Source: Megascapheus bottae | Lineage: Eukaryota; Chordata; Mammalia; Rodentia; Geomyidae | Reading direction: 5' to 3' | NCBI GenBank assembly: GCA_024803745.1 | Contig: JANJXV010000194.1 | Coordinates: forward strand, 1,116,001 to 1,180,000 | Length of the DNA: 64,000 bases | Shown here: positions 32,690-43,689 of the stretch, piece after piece | Layout of the letters: every line of letters starts with the position of its first letter | Numbering within the stretch: position 1 is the stretch's first letter | Notes under the pieces: generated by a model | What the model was told of the DNA's origin: nothing | Databases searched by the model: none | The model's input: the letters and a program-made list of their open reading frames with translations, nothing else | Position numbers and translations under genes: made by a program

Positions 32690-33130
32690 TGTACTTTTCA
32701 AAAAATTTGTTGTTCAAGGTGATATACAAAGAGATTGCTGTTACATATGTAATGAGTACATTTCTTGTAAACACTGTTACCCCCTCCCCCGTTTTCTCTT
32801 TCCCTTCCCCCCAAGTCATAAATTTCATTTACAACAAATATATATGTATTTTCATTCCTGAAAAAAATAGTTTCAAATGTGTTCAAATAAATGATGTAGG
32901 TTGATATATTTATCAAAATGGATTACTTGAACTCTAAAATAAACATTCTAAGTAATTTTTCTCATAAAATTGTAGTAATGCTATAAAACTAATATAAAAG
33001 GAATTTTAGTTATTAATTTCTTATGTTTTACCTTTAGCATTATTACACTAAGCATACTGTTTATGGTATTAATACAGACAGCATGAAATATGATTATGTA
33101 AAAAAATTAAATGATTAAAAATAGTAAGGT
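32690..33130. other. AT-rich intergenic sequence with repeat remnant
   Basis: 32725-32815 matches the dispersed repeat at 26013-26300. The rest is AT-rich, with no gene seen. Confidence 0.55.
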
Positions 33131-33234
33131 TGGGGGCCAGTAGTTTGGCTTGGTGGCACACACCCTGGACTGGCAAAAAAGAAGTAGTGTTAGATAAAAC
33201 AGATTTATTTCCAAATGTGTGGAAAATGGTATGA

Positions 33235-33430
33235 TTTCTTGTTTGGCTAGTCCTGGGCTTGACCTGAGGGACCAGGAACTGTCCTTGGCCACATTTGTTC
33301 AAGGGTGGCACTCTGACACCTGAGCAACAGTGCCCCATCTGCTATTTCTGTGTATGCAGTGTCGAGGAATTGAATCAAGGTCTTCTTGTATACTAGGCGA
33401 GCAGTCTACAACTAGGCAACATTAAAAGCC
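33235..33430 (-). repeat. ID-dimer SINE
   Basis: Reverse copy: 'ttggctagtcctgggcttga', 'tgttcaagggtggcactc', 'tatactaggcgagcagtc'. Confidence 0.7.
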
Positions 33431-33845
33431 AAAGTAGATTTTTGATGCTATTGTGGAGTTTTAATTTTCTTAAATATTTGTACAAAGCACAATGGATATA
33501 TAATCAGACTTGAACTCACAGAACAGAGTCCCACATAATATTACAGTTACTCTGGCACTTCTCCCGATTGACAAAACACATTTCCAGGCATCTGCTCTGT
33601 CCTTAAGCTTTGGTAGCTGACTTGTCTTTCCATGGAGGCCTGGCCTGGATTCCTGGTGATTCCATGCATTTCATAGTTCCCTGTATATCCAGTAAGGTTG
33701 TCTTCTATGGGACCAGACCTGTCTGGTTTTTGGCCCACCCAGGACCTATGTGTCTGAGGTCTCACATTATAAGTGGAAAATAAAACACAGTATAATAAGC
33801 ACTGAAGAACTGCACACCATAATATTAACAATGAGAGTTTAATAG
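33431..33845. other. Sequence downstream of the Ral-GDS-like pseudogene
   Basis: A minus-strand open stretch (33547-33852, 101 codons) starts with a hydrophobic run and ends Gln/Ser-rich. I recognise no domain. It may be chance or a 3' part of the neighbouring pseudogene. Confidence 0.35.
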
Positions 33846-34371
33846 TTAGCAAAGTAAATACAATGAATACTTGACAAGAATCATGAGAGCAAGATAAAGA
33901 GACGTCTTTTTAGGAAGGGGACAGGGAAGCTCTAAATCCAGACTGGCCTCCAAGTTGCCTTCAGACAGTAATTCTACTTCCGAGTCCTCAGAAGGGTCTC
34001 CTTCCTCATGAGAAACAGAATGTCCTTCCTGAGTTAAGAGGGGGATGGATTCTGGTTTGTCGAATGGAGATTGAGTCTCTTTTAGTGAGATGGATGGGTC
34101 TGGATATTCTGTGAGGATGGATTCATTTTCCTCCAATGAATCCAGTATTGAGAGTACACTTGCTGCTTCCCATGGGGACATTTTCCATGAGCCCAGCGTG
34201 TGCCCCTTCAGCTTGCACAATAAGTGGAGTGTTACTCTGACTCAGATGGACTGAATCTGGGTGGAGTGTGAAAGGAAACGGAAGGAAATCTGGCTGCTCT
34301 TTTTCTTCCTCCATAGTATCTGCAGGTTCAACTGTGTCACACATGGGGTTCAGAGCAAAAGGTATATCCAT
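33846..34371 (-). pseudogene. Acidic open stretches, possibly the C-terminal part of the Ral-GDS-like pseudogene
   Basis: Two overlapping minus-strand frames: 34371-34123 (MDIPFALNPMCDTVEPADTM...) and 34220-33846. Around the overlap a shift would join them. The second is rich in Glu, Ser and Pro (for example SHEEGDPSEDSEVELLSEG), with no domain I can name. It lies 450 bp beyond the RalGEF remnant on the same strand, which is why I suggest a linker or tail of the same protein. An unrelated gene fragment is equally possible. Confidence 0.3.
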
Positions 34372-34816
34372 AGGACTCTAAACCTGTTTGGTAATTTCTA
34401 CAGAAGGCCCATGGTTTCTGGAGTGCAGTGATGATTCTCAGTCTCCATCAGTCACCAGCTCCATTGGTGGGTTTTTCATCCGGAGTTCAGGATAAGCTCT
34501 TCCACGATGACCCAAACCTAAGAATGGAAATAGGTACAGAGTGGACAGAGTGGACTCTGCAAGTTGAAGTGTCACTCAACTTCCATGAGGATCTAATGGA
34601 GGAACCTGTAGAACTGGAGTTTGGTCTGAACACTGAGGAGGTGTAGGGTCTTTCTAATGAGTGCTTATTCCCGAGTCCTTTCAGAGGACAGACATTACCT
34701 GGCTGACACCACCCATAAAGGGCATTTTGCCAAGCTCTGTAGAAGTAAGGGCCAACCAATATCTAGAACACATGGGCTTCCTACTCACAGGTTCTGAGGC
34801 ACCCACACCAGGACTT

Positions 34817-35218
34817 CTACTTTTTCTTGGTCTTACTGGTCACATATTCCTCCATCTGGTCAAAAAGTTTGTGTTTAGAAGAGCAGGTCCAAAGCCGACA
34901 TGTGGAGCCTCATATAGAGCTTGAGTTGTGTCAGGGTGTGGCAGTTCTTGAACTCGTAGAAATCACTCGGGTAGAAGTCCATTCACATCGTATAGATGGA
35001 ACACATGATGTTGTGGACACATTCGGTACAAGGAAAGTGAGAGCCTTCTCTCTCCATCCTGAGCCTTTTACCAAAGCCCCTTTCTTGCAGGATTCTAATG
35101 CTGTGGCTGTCCTGCAGAGATGTGCACTTATGTGCTGGGAGGGGTGTAAGAGACACTCGAGAACAGGATGACTTTTACACCCCACTTCCAGAAGCTTCTG
35201 AGAGAGGCCTCTATGCAT
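34817..35218 (-). pseudogene. RalGEF (CDC25-type) catalytic domain remnant, Ral-GDS-like
   Basis: RalGEF domains exchange GDP for GTP on Ral GTPases. The first part (35218 to about 35085) reads RGLSQKLLEVGCKSHPVLE, where the family has an IHRL..TW..VS..S segment. After a frameshift, RILQERGFGKRLRMEREGSH fits the L..EG..K segment, and MDFYPSDFYEFKNC then LTQLKLYMRLHMSALDLLF fits the INFEKRR.EF....QIKLLQ helix. A further shift gives KHKLFDQMEEYVTSKTKKK-stop (34819-34817), matching the F..WF..ME region. In-frame TGA at 34985-34983. Alignment is by eye, but order and spacing agree over about 130 residues. Broken and non-functional. Confidence 0.6.
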
Positions 35219-35311
35219 CTGTCCAAAGTAAACGCACCTTAAATTAACTAAGTAAATGCTCTAAATAAATCAGTAAGTGAATGCTCTACATAAAGAACTA
35301 AATGCTCATTG

Positions 35312-35505
35312 CTCTAATCTTAGCCACCCAGCAGGCTGAGCTCTGAAGATCACAGTGGAAAGCCAGTCTAGTCAGTAAAAGTCTAAAGGCACTTGTCTTC
35401 AATTAGGCAGCAAAAAGCCAGAACTTGACCTATGACTCAAATGGTACAGTGCTAATTTTTGAACACCAAAGGGATGGCATTTAGACCTGGGTTCAGGTTC
35501 AAGTG
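35312..35505 (+). repeat. B1-ID composite SINE
   Basis: 'agccacccagcaggctgagctctgaagatcac' B1 half, then an ID half 'gacctatgactcaaatgg'. It lies inside the gap between the REM exon and the RalGEF remnant. Confidence 0.6.
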
Positions 35506-35961
35506 GCAGCACTGGACCACACATCAAAATGTAAATGCTTTCAGGTTCTAACAGGCAAAGCTCTCACAATCCCTCCCTGATGGCTCAAAAGTGATTCAGC
35601 CCCCAGCTTTTCCTCTGACTCCAGTATTTCACAGGCCTCCGCCATTAGTACTGACACCTCATTTCTTACTGGGAAATGGGATTTCCTAGGATGTCACCTA
35701 GGTGAGGGCTGCAGTTGGGAGCCACTTACTCATGCCTGAAATCCAACTTCTCAGTAAGCACACTGTTGAGACTCCAGTAGCTTGTGAGGGAAATGAAATG
35801 GCATGGTGTCCCAGTCATAATGAAGTAGTTTGTGCACTTGTATCATGCTTAGCTCCCCTGTGAACACCCCAGTGAAACAAACAGGCTCAGAGAGGAGCCA
35901 AGTATTCCAAGACTTGGCCAGGAGTGGTGAGCAAACATGGGTTTGGAGGGGGAACACTCAC

Positions 35962-36210
35962 TTTTTCAAGAGAATTTCCAGCCACTACTACATTGTCCTC
36001 CACTATTTGAAATTGTGCAGGAAGTTTCCCACATAAAAGAGATCACCTTTCTGGTAGGCAGGGATCAGCTTTGTCAGCAGCATCTCCAACAGGCCTTCCT
36101 CCAGGATCCATAGGTTACAAGGCTCATTCAGAGTCTGAGCTGACTTACCATCACACTGTATTGGCAAAACAGTGGATATTTCAAACGTAGGAATGGGACC
36201 ACACTTCACA
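35962..36210 (-). pseudogene. REM (Ras-GEF N-terminal) exon of a Ral-GDS-like gene
   Basis: Reads ...CNLWILEEGLLEMLLTKLI, then PAYQKGDLFYVGNFLHNFK, then WRTM and WLEILLKK. The REM domain of Ral-GDS proteins has the pattern TLE.LV..LVPAF.G.D..YV..FL..YR.F followed by VLDLLF+RYG, so order and spacing match. One in-frame TAG follows HNFK and two adjacent TAGs follow WRTM. The exon ends at an excellent donor (gaaaaa|gtgagt at 35961-35956). The likely acceptor is 'ttcctcag' just above 36210. The retained donor argues for a genomic, unprocessed pseudogene rather than a retrocopy. Confidence 0.65.
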
Positions 36211-36339
36211 CTGAGGAATTGGTATAGAGTAGATTGGAAATGACACACTCTAATCTCAGTATAGTCACTTGAAAGCACACAAGAAGGTTGTAGTTTGTGG
36301 GCAGGATGATGGGTTCAAATAGGTTTCCTCTCAATATAC

Positions 36340-36507
36340 CTCATCTGAGTTGCCCAGGAGTTTCCTGGATTTCTTCCTAGAGAAATGCCTGATATACTGG
36401 AATTTTGTCTTGGCCCTGATCCAGCATCTACTTCTTCAAGTGAGACATCCATATCTCTCATGCCTGAGATCCGAGCCTCCTGACCTTTGGCAACAGCACA
36501 GCAACAT
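36340..36507 (-). pseudogene. Ral-GDS-like first coding exon, inverted parental-type copy
   Basis: From the ATG at 36507-36505 it reads MLLCCCQRSGGSDLRHERYGCLT, then a stop at codon 24 (TGA where the array copies have CGA). The exon end, 'gatgag|gtatat', keeps a GT donor. It is related to the plus-strand exons at 6925, 14333, 21764 and 56242 with roughly a tenth to a fifth of sites changed. Unlike those, it is followed on its own strand by a REM exon about 130 bp away, which gives the repeated exon its identity. Confidence 0.6.
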
Positions 36508-36904
36508 CTTTCTTCCTCCTGAGCCACAGGCCAAGGGAGCTGACTTGAGCTGGTTGTCATATACAGTGGCTTGGTTACCAGGGTTCCATATTCTGTTCCA
36601 TTGTGAGGGAGGTAGGGTCACCTTTCAAGGCCCAATGACCAAAGCTCCTTGCTCACAGAAGACCTCCCCAAAGACATACTGGAGGCTGAATCTCCCTTCC
36701 CACCTCACATATGGATGTAGTAAACAGCACACCTTTTTGTTCAAATCCCAAGTCATTAACTAGGCGTAAGTGCTAGCCTGGTCTCAGGCTCAAGGAGCCT
36801 TTCTTAGGTAAGATCCAAACTTAACTGTCACTATTCCCCTTAGACTTCACAAGACATTTTGCTTCACAGTGCCTTCTCAGCTTGCATTTTGCCTCTTGCA
36901 CATT

Positions 36905-37095
36905 TTTTTTGCTAGTCCTGGGACTTGACCTCAGAGCCTGACCATTGTTCTTAGGCTTTCTTTAGGCTATAGCTGTCCCACCAAGCCACAGCACCACTTC
37001 CAGAGTTTTCTATGTATATGGTACTGCAGAATCAAACCGGACTCTTTTTGTGTTTTAGCCAAACACTCTACAAATAGATGAAAGACCCACGCCAT
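36905..37095 (-). repeat. ID-dimer SINE (paralog of spacer SINE 2)
   Basis: Reverse-orientation ID dimer at the position matching 6328-6525 of the array, so the insertion predates the split of the two loci. Confidence 0.75.
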
Positions 37096-37334
37096 CTTGC
37101 ACATATTTTTCACTTCAATCTACTAGGACGTTGTTAGGTTTCTGTATCCTAATCTATTTTTCTTCCTGATGAATATCTGTGCTGTCATCTGTAAAAACGC
37201 AAGTGGGAAAATCACAGAAGCATTGGTGACATAAAAAAAGTCTTACAGACATAGATAAGTGTTCATTCTTTGTAGGAGAAAGGATATTTTGATATGAAGA
37301 TGATGACTATTTATAAATACTTAATCGGGGTTTA

Positions 37335-37525
37335 GACTTTGGCCCAGTGGTAGAGTGCTTGCCTAGCATCCATGAAGATCTAGGTTTGAGTCCTTAATAT
37401 CACACAGATATAAAAATCCATATGGCAATGTGGCTCAAGTGGCAGAGGGCTAGACTTGGGAAAAGCCAAGAGCAGAGCTCAGGCCCTGAGTTCAAGCCCC
37501 AGGAATGGCAGAAAAAACAAAAGAA
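37335..37525 (+). repeat. ID-dimer SINE (paralog of spacer SINE 1)
   Basis: 'ggcccagtggtagagtgcttgc', 'gtggctcaagtggcagagg', tail with an (AAAAG)n run at 37520-37540. Matches 5890-6095 in the array. Confidence 0.8.
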
Positions 37526-37640
37526 AAGAAAAGAAAAGAAATGTGCTTTTTACAAGTTATTCACTCACAGCATTTGCCTCTGAATTCTTCGCTTCTGCAT
37601 CTTGTGACTTATCCCTTTCCCTCAATGTAGACAAGAAAAA

Positions 37641-38589
37641 CAGATTTTATTACTTGCTATCCTGTTGTCCAATCTTTGGATATTAATTCAAAATACAATA
37701 TTGCCTGAGATATTGTGTGTGTGCATGTGTGTGTGTATCTGCCAATGTGTGCATGCACACATGTGTACAGGGTTTAGGGCTTACTCATAGGGCCTGTGTG
37801 ATAACCCTCAGCATCTTTTCCTCAAAGGTATTGGTCTTTCACTTGTAGCTTATTATAGCTAATTGGAGTTGAGAGATTCACTCAATATCTTGCCCTGTGC
37901 ATTGGAACCCAGTGCTGGGTTCTCATATTGTTAATTGTAGCTATAGAGAAGCCTGAGGTCTGGGGACCCTCGTTAGAATCCAGCCCCTGAAAGAAAGTCA
38001 CTGATAGAAATCTTTATCTTCAGTTAAGCACGAATAAATAAGGCAAAAGTGGAACTGTGGCTCAGTTCCTCTTGTAGCAGCCATGAGAAAATTAGTAATT
38101 GGCAGCACCTGGTCCCTGAGAGAAATCCTTAGCACTGGTTCAAAAAAAGAAAGAAAATAATGAAAAAAATTAAAACTTGCTGAGGAATCCATAAGGATAA
38201 ACGTGCCTGTGAATAATCTTGTCATTTCAGATTCCCTCAAGAGCTTATGTCTCTCTATATTTTTTTCAATTTTTTTTAAAGATATTTACATATTTTCTAT
38301 CTTTCTTAAACAGAGATAGCCATCCACAAAACGCAAACACAAACTCTCACACAGTATACCACCCACCCATAAGTGTCTGGCTATGTATATATGTATAGTC
38401 ATATGTATTGATCTGTCTCTCTATACTAATATATAAATGCATAAACATATGTATTTAGACAAACAGGAAACATACATAGATAGGTCTCAGGCATTTCCAG
38501 ATTTTGTGCAAGTCTTCTGAGTACAACTTACCATTGTATTGTTTGTCAAGATAGAGTCCCTCTAACTTTTGGCCAGCTTCTTGTCCTTT
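37641..38589. other. Intergenic sequence
   Basis: No gene seen. A short GT-rich patch lies near 37715-37760. A worn B1-ID remnant (+) may occupy about 37935-38140 ('gtggaactgtggctcag'). Confidence 0.5.
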
Positions 38590-38790
38590 GATACTTTTTT
38601 CTGCCAGTCCTGGGTTTTGAACGCTAGGCCTGGATGCTGTCACTGAGCTTGAGCTTCTTGCATTCAGTAGTTTATTGCAGATAAGAGTCTCATGGAGTTT
38701 CTGTCCTGGGCTGGCTTTGAATTGTGATCCTCAGATCTCAAACTCCTGAGTAGCTAGGATGACAGTCTTGAGCTACCAGCACCTGGTTCC
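38590..38790 (-). repeat. B1-ID composite SINE, internally shortened
   Basis: 'ctgccagtcctgggttttga' to 'gagctaccagcacctgg' in reverse. The ID half lacks its middle. Confidence 0.7.
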
Positions 38791-39726
38791 TGTGCCTCTT
38801 TTACCCTTTTTTTGGCCCCACCACAGGCATGGTATCTACCTTCCTATGTTCTCTCCACCTGCCCCCAGACAGGGGTCTGACAGATGCTTTCCACCCACTT
38901 ATTCATGTCCTCCTCTGTATTGGCTGACAGCTAAGACATGCACTCACTTGTCTGGATGCCAAACACAAAGCCATGTGATTGTTTCTCAGTCTGGAACATC
39001 CTATCAGATTTATAGCACCACAGAGGGTCAGGTTGATGCTCCTCCAGGGCTTCTTAAATTGTTCTCATATTAATCCACAACACGTTTGTCATCACTTGTC
39101 CAGCTAATTCATGGACTAAAGCAGCATTCCCTACAAACTTAGATCCCAATACCATGAGGACACTCAAGGGTGCATTAGGAGTGTGACCTGCAGGTGGATG
39201 TGAGCCTGTCTAAGTTGGAGGGGATTTCTCCACCACAGGAAATGAAATACAAATTTAGAATCTGCTTTCATGAGGTGACAGTCTCTGGCAGATGTTCTTA
39301 TCAAATGTGGCACTGCCTACTTCCAGCTTAAAACATGGGTTGATGACCCAGCATAACAGTGAATGTATTCACCCAGGCCGAACACATAGGCTGGGACCCT
39401 GAACTTTCAGGTAGCATTTGGCTTTGAAGGTCATGAGATCTTAGTCTACAAATGATGAGCCCCCTCCCGTGAGGCATAGCAAACGGAGCCAAAGTGCAAC
39501 CCAGTTAAGCACCAGATCAAGCTTCCCTTCTTCAGTAGGGTATGGTTTGAAAACTGTGCATAGCTTCTGTTTGAAGCCACTCCAGAAAGGAAAGTCCATG
39601 AAACTCTCATTTCCAGTTAACTGCCAAGAAAAAGCCAAAGATAGAGATGAAACTCAAGAGAGCTAGAGAGCCATCTGAAAAGAATGGTTACACCCTGCAA
39701 CATCCTCATTACCTGATCTTGAAAAC

Positions 39727-39850
39727 ATCTCTGCGTGCATCCCAGCATGCAGCCAGCATCTGGGGGTGACAGTGACCCCTGCGCCCATTGACAATCTGCA
39801 CTGTCTCTGACATCTGTAATGTGAACCTCATTCTGTTGGGTTTGTGAAGC
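39727..39850 (-). other. Exon-like open segment, unidentified
   Basis: The minus strand has 'ccttctgcag' followed by an open stretch reading LTPLHKPNRMRFTLQMSET, then MLAACWDARRDVFKI, then 'aggtaatg'. Acceptor and donor motifs bracket it, and it lies about 140 bp after the next segment up. I do not recognise the product. Confidence 0.25.
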
Positions 39851-39983
39851 GGTGTCAACCCTGCAGAAGGAACCAACTGTGCCCTAACTCCCACTGTCCC
39901 CTGGGGCCCCTAGCATTCCCCCATCTGCACCCCTCCTGTGGCTTCTGATCCTAGGGAGCCCTCCTGCCCTGTCCAACACTCAC

Positions 39984-40135
39984 CTGAAGTGCATATTTCT
40001 TCTCCTGGGGCAACTTCTCCACAGAGAGTACATGACATGCCCACTCTCCAGGCACGGGGAGATCCTGCCCAAGTAGCAAATCAGTGATAAGGACATAAAG
40101 TGATGAATAGAATTTTAGATCCTGATGGTAGACAG
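39984..40135 (-). other. Exon-like open segment, unidentified
   Basis: The minus strand has 'ggattttgcag' followed by about 145 open bases (TVYHQDLKFYSSLYVLITDL ... KLPQEKKYALQ) and an excellent donor, 'cttcag|gtgagtg'. The alternating hydrophobic pattern could suit a beta-rich domain, but I name no family. Confidence 0.3.
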
Positions 40136-40569
40136 TCTGCAAAATCCAAGGGAGAATGGAATTGGAGGGGACCAGGGATCAGGATGTGGGCATGGAGCTT
40201 CCCTGCCAAGGGGGTAGGGGAAGTCACAGGGTGGGGGATGCACAGGATGATCCATGGGCCCTGTGCAGCTACTGGGTCACCCCCTTCTTCATCTCAGCCT
40301 TTGGCTTTGAGCTCTGTGATCATCAAGATGTGCACAGTCTGTACTCTGGCTGGCAGAAGAAAGGACCCTGGGAAGACAATTGTAGACCCTTTGTGAGTGT
40401 AGGAAGGGGTAGGATGGACACCCAGTCCAAGAGGAGCTAAACCTGGAGTCGAGGGGTGTGCAAGGAGTGGGTGTGAGGGTTGTGGGCAGTCACAGTCACG
40501 GCAGAGGTGGCTCTGTCTGTGGGGTGAGTGCCTCCCTGCAGGCACAGCACTGGACATATCAGAGATCCA

Positions 40570-40690
40570 CATGAAAAGGAAAAGCTGGAAATGGCACTAT
40601 GGTTCAAATGGTAGAGCATCAACCTTGAGCAAAAGAGCTCAGGGACAGTACCCAGGACCTGAGTTCAAGCCTCATGACTGTAAAAGAAAA
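40570..40690 (+). repeat. ID-like SINE, single half
   Basis: 'gtagagcatcaaccttgagc...ctgagttcaagcctcatgac' with an A-rich tail. Confidence 0.65.
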
Positions 40691-41929
40691 AGAACCAGGA
40701 CTATGAGATGGAACCTGGTACTCTCTTGGTCTAATCAGACACAAGAAGAGGCCGGGATAGGCTGTGGAAAAACACAGAGAACATCTTCCCCCAGCTCATC
40801 CTGTCCTGCATGCAGGGACAGCCATGTAACTAGGGCTACGGTGAGATCATCTTCACCCCTGTGCTGCCATCTGAATTGTAGGCCTCTGTCCTGCATGGGG
40901 TGTCCTGATGGCTGAGCAGGTGCCCTAACCCTAGATGGAGAGCAGCCACTGACTGTGGTAGCTAAGGAGAGATCTGTTCCATAGCTATCAGGCCACCCAG
41001 CATGGGAGCCATAACCACCCCTCACCCAGGTAGAGGCCAATGGTTCTCCAGGTGCTACTAACATTGCCCCACCCCTAGCTCTGGGTACACGTGACATTCC
41101 CTCCACAAGGAGCAGGACTAAGTGAAGGATCAGGAAGCTGCCTATGGGCTTCAGATGATGGCCAGGCTGGCACTACAGATGGCCTCAATCTGTCACCACC
41201 TTCCCCTGCCTCCATCATTCCTCCATCATGCCTCTCTACCTCCCACCCATTAACCTTGGAAACCAATGAACTGGGCTCTCATCATTCCTCTCATCTCTTC
41301 ACCCACCTTGCCATGCATCCATCACTCTGTCACTTCCACCCCACACACATCCCACCACCAGCCACCCTCTAGCTTATGAGGATCCCAGAGGAAGCTCTTG
41401 GTGAAGGGCTTGTGACCACAAAACAGTTACTATCACCCGCTCCAGCCTAATCGACCACAGAATAAGAACAGCCAAGCAGGCACACACTGCAGCAGAGTTG
41501 CTCTGCTGCCACTCTGATTTCTTCATGGCCAGGACCTGGCTCTCCTCAGCCTCTCAGCTCAGTAACCAGAACATTGTGCTTTCACAGACCCTTGGCTTCC
41601 AGTCTCCATGGACACAATGACATCAAGGTGATGCCAACTTCCCCATCTCTATATACTTCTAACTATGGGATGGGAGCTGAGGTTCTCTTCTGTCACTCCA
41701 TCCGCTAAGAGGCTCATGCAGATTTCTATCCTTTGCTCATCATGGTCACTCTTTGGTTAACAAGTCACTGCTGGGCTTCCAGTTCACCACATATAGAACC
41801 CATACTCCAACACTTTTCTTAGAAGGACTGATGACTTTTAAATATTCTCTAGTTTTAAATTTCTACTTCCTTCTCTTTTTTATATATATTTCCCTTCCTC
41901 ACATACTTCTCTTTTTTACCTTCCTTCTT
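40691..41929. other. Non-repeat sequence
   Basis: GC-richer to about 41400, then ordinary. Open frames occur on both strands over 40735-41370, but they overlap each other and show no domain or splice pattern I trust. Confidence 0.5.
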
Positions 41930-42140
41930 TCATTCCTGGCCTTGAACTCAAACCCTGGACCTTTTTCTTAGCTGTTCTTTGCTCAAGGTAGCACTCTAGC
42001 TCTTGAGCCACAGCTCTACTTCAATCTTTGTTCTTGCTCTAAACTGGGAGTATGAGTCTCATGCATTTTTCCCTTTGCTGGGTTGGTTTTAAACCACAAT
42101 ACTAAGATCAGGATCCTGAATATGCCTCGGATTACAGGTA
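41930..42140 (-). repeat. B1-ID composite SINE, old
   Basis: 'cattcctggccttgaactc', 'gctcaaggtagcactctagc', 'gagtctcatgcatttttcc' in reverse order. Confidence 0.65.
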
Positions 42141-43089
42141 TTATCTAATCAAAACAAATTCCTGATTTCTTTTTTAGACATAATTAGTTCTTTCAGGTGA
42201 GCCACCAGCCACTCATGCAAGAGCATTGCAAGATCCCAGCATTCATCTTGTCTCCAGTCTTATTCCATCCATTTCACAATGGTCATCTAAAGCACCCTGC
42301 TGCATGCCTGAAGTCGCCAGGAACGTTCTCAACGCCATGAGAAGCCCCCTTAAGCTCTGCCTCAGACATGCCCAGCCCCCATCCCACTTCCACATGAACA
42401 TTTGTTTAGGAGAAATTTCCTGAGTACATCATCATCTTTTCCTCACCATTCAAATTTCATCTTTGGAGTCATTTCTCCCAGACAAAGAGGAACATGATCC
42501 ATGGTTTGATAGCAGCTCCAGTTTCATAGTCCCAGCCACCAACACCCCCCCCATTACCCTGCCAGACAGCTGAATTCAAGGACAATGTTTTCACTACCCC
42601 TGACTCTTATCAAATGTTTTAACTTATACAGTGCATTAAAATAATTTTACTAAATGGAATAAACACATGGCATCAAGCTTCAGAATCTTTGCACCTGAAC
42701 TTTTAGTGAATAACAGACACACCAGCATTTCTGTAGCCAACAGAAATCTTAGCTTTGAGATTTCAGCATTCCTGGTATCCAAGTTTGGATGTGCTAACAC
42801 TGCCCTTAATGGGGACTTCAATCACACAATCCCACAACAATCAATGTCATTTGACATTCACTGGTAGGTGGTGCTAGGAAAAAGACTGATGTGCCAACTC
42901 CATGCTGGCTTGACCTACGCCATCTTCAAACCTGGAGCAAGTGGGGCTCCTCTCTCCATGACACCTTTTGTGTACTACCCCAGGAGGACCTTTACCTTGA
43001 GACAAAATTATGAAGACTATCTCTACCAGCAAAGATTCCAGTGAGATGTGCCTACATGGATAAAGCTAAAATCTCACTAAAGTGAGGTT
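42141..43089. other. Non-repeat sequence
   Basis: No gene or repeat recognised. Confidence 0.5.
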
Positions 43090-43315
43090 GTTGGCAGTGC
43101 TGGAGCCTGAACTCAGGGCCTGGGCACTAAGCATTTGTACTCAAGATCAGCCCTTTACCACTTGAGCCCAAATTCCATTCCCAGCTGTTTATATTTTTGG
43201 TAGTAAGAATCTATCAGACTTTCCTGTTCTAGGTGACTTGGAACTTCCATACTCAGATCTCAGCCTCCTGACCAGCCTGGATTAAAAGTGTGGATCAGCC
43301 ATGCGCCACACCTGA
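43090..43315 (-). repeat. B1-ID composite SINE
   Basis: 'gagcctgaactcagggcctgg' (ID side) to 'gatcagccatgcgccac' (B1 side), reverse orientation. Confidence 0.7.
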
Positions 43316-43660
43316 GGACTTCTGCCAGCATATTTTTTCCCAAAAATTGGAAGAGGAAGATGAGGGAGGGTTGGGCTCATCCTGCCCTGCATATGAATGA
43401 GAGCATCCGCGAGTGAACTTCATTCCCTGTTGTAGGCTGCTGGAGGAAAAGGAAGCAAATAGGCACAGGCTGGCAGCAGATGCCACAGAACAACTTGTGA
43501 CCAAGACTCCCAGAGCAGACCTCAGAATCGATGACAGAGTTGGATCTATCCAGTAACAGAGGCAGTGGTGACACCTGAAACTGCACGTTTGAGCCTTTGC
43601 TGCTAGTAAACAGGGCCACCTATGTCTCAATGAGAAAGGTGAGATTTTGGTGGAGAAGGT
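43316..43660 (-). other. Open segment with faint RhoGAP-like pattern
   Basis: The minus strand reads SLGHKLFCGICCQPVPICF, then RMLSFICRAG, a stop, then a continuation with FLGKNMLAEVLRCG. RhoGAP domains have a similar order (LFG..L..+C, then +L.F+...G....G+FR). The match is short and weak, and the plus strand is also open here. I treat it as unproven. Confidence 0.2.
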
Positions 43661-43689
43661 GAGATTAAACATTATGTATCATGCAAGAA

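Larger units (their letters stand above)
36210..37640 (-). repeat. Divergent inverted copy of the array spacer
   Basis: In reverse complement this segment follows the array spacer from 'ctgtttttcttgtctac' (spacer base 5780) to 'actacaacctt' (spacer base about 7147). Beyond that point the array has L1, while this locus continues into its own intron and the REM exon. It therefore shows the state without the L1. Both spacer SINEs and the short (CAT)n/CTT tract are present. Confidence 0.85.
38791..40569. other. GC-richer non-repeat block with exon-like stretches
   Basis: Little recognisable repeat. Two minus-strand open segments with splice-like ends lie at 39990-40135 and 39727-39850 (listed separately). 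A third minus-strand open frame (39441-39638) has no recognised domain. The surrounding sequence has no named feature. Confidence 0.45.

Noticed and set aside
34428..34646. Plus-strand open frame opposite the Ral-GDS-like pseudogene
   Set aside because: No recognisable product. It lies between minus-strand remnants of one pseudogene and looks like an antisense shadow.
40735..41370. Overlapping open frames on both strands in GC-richer DNA
   Set aside because: Both strands open, no splice pattern and no domain; likely due to base composition.
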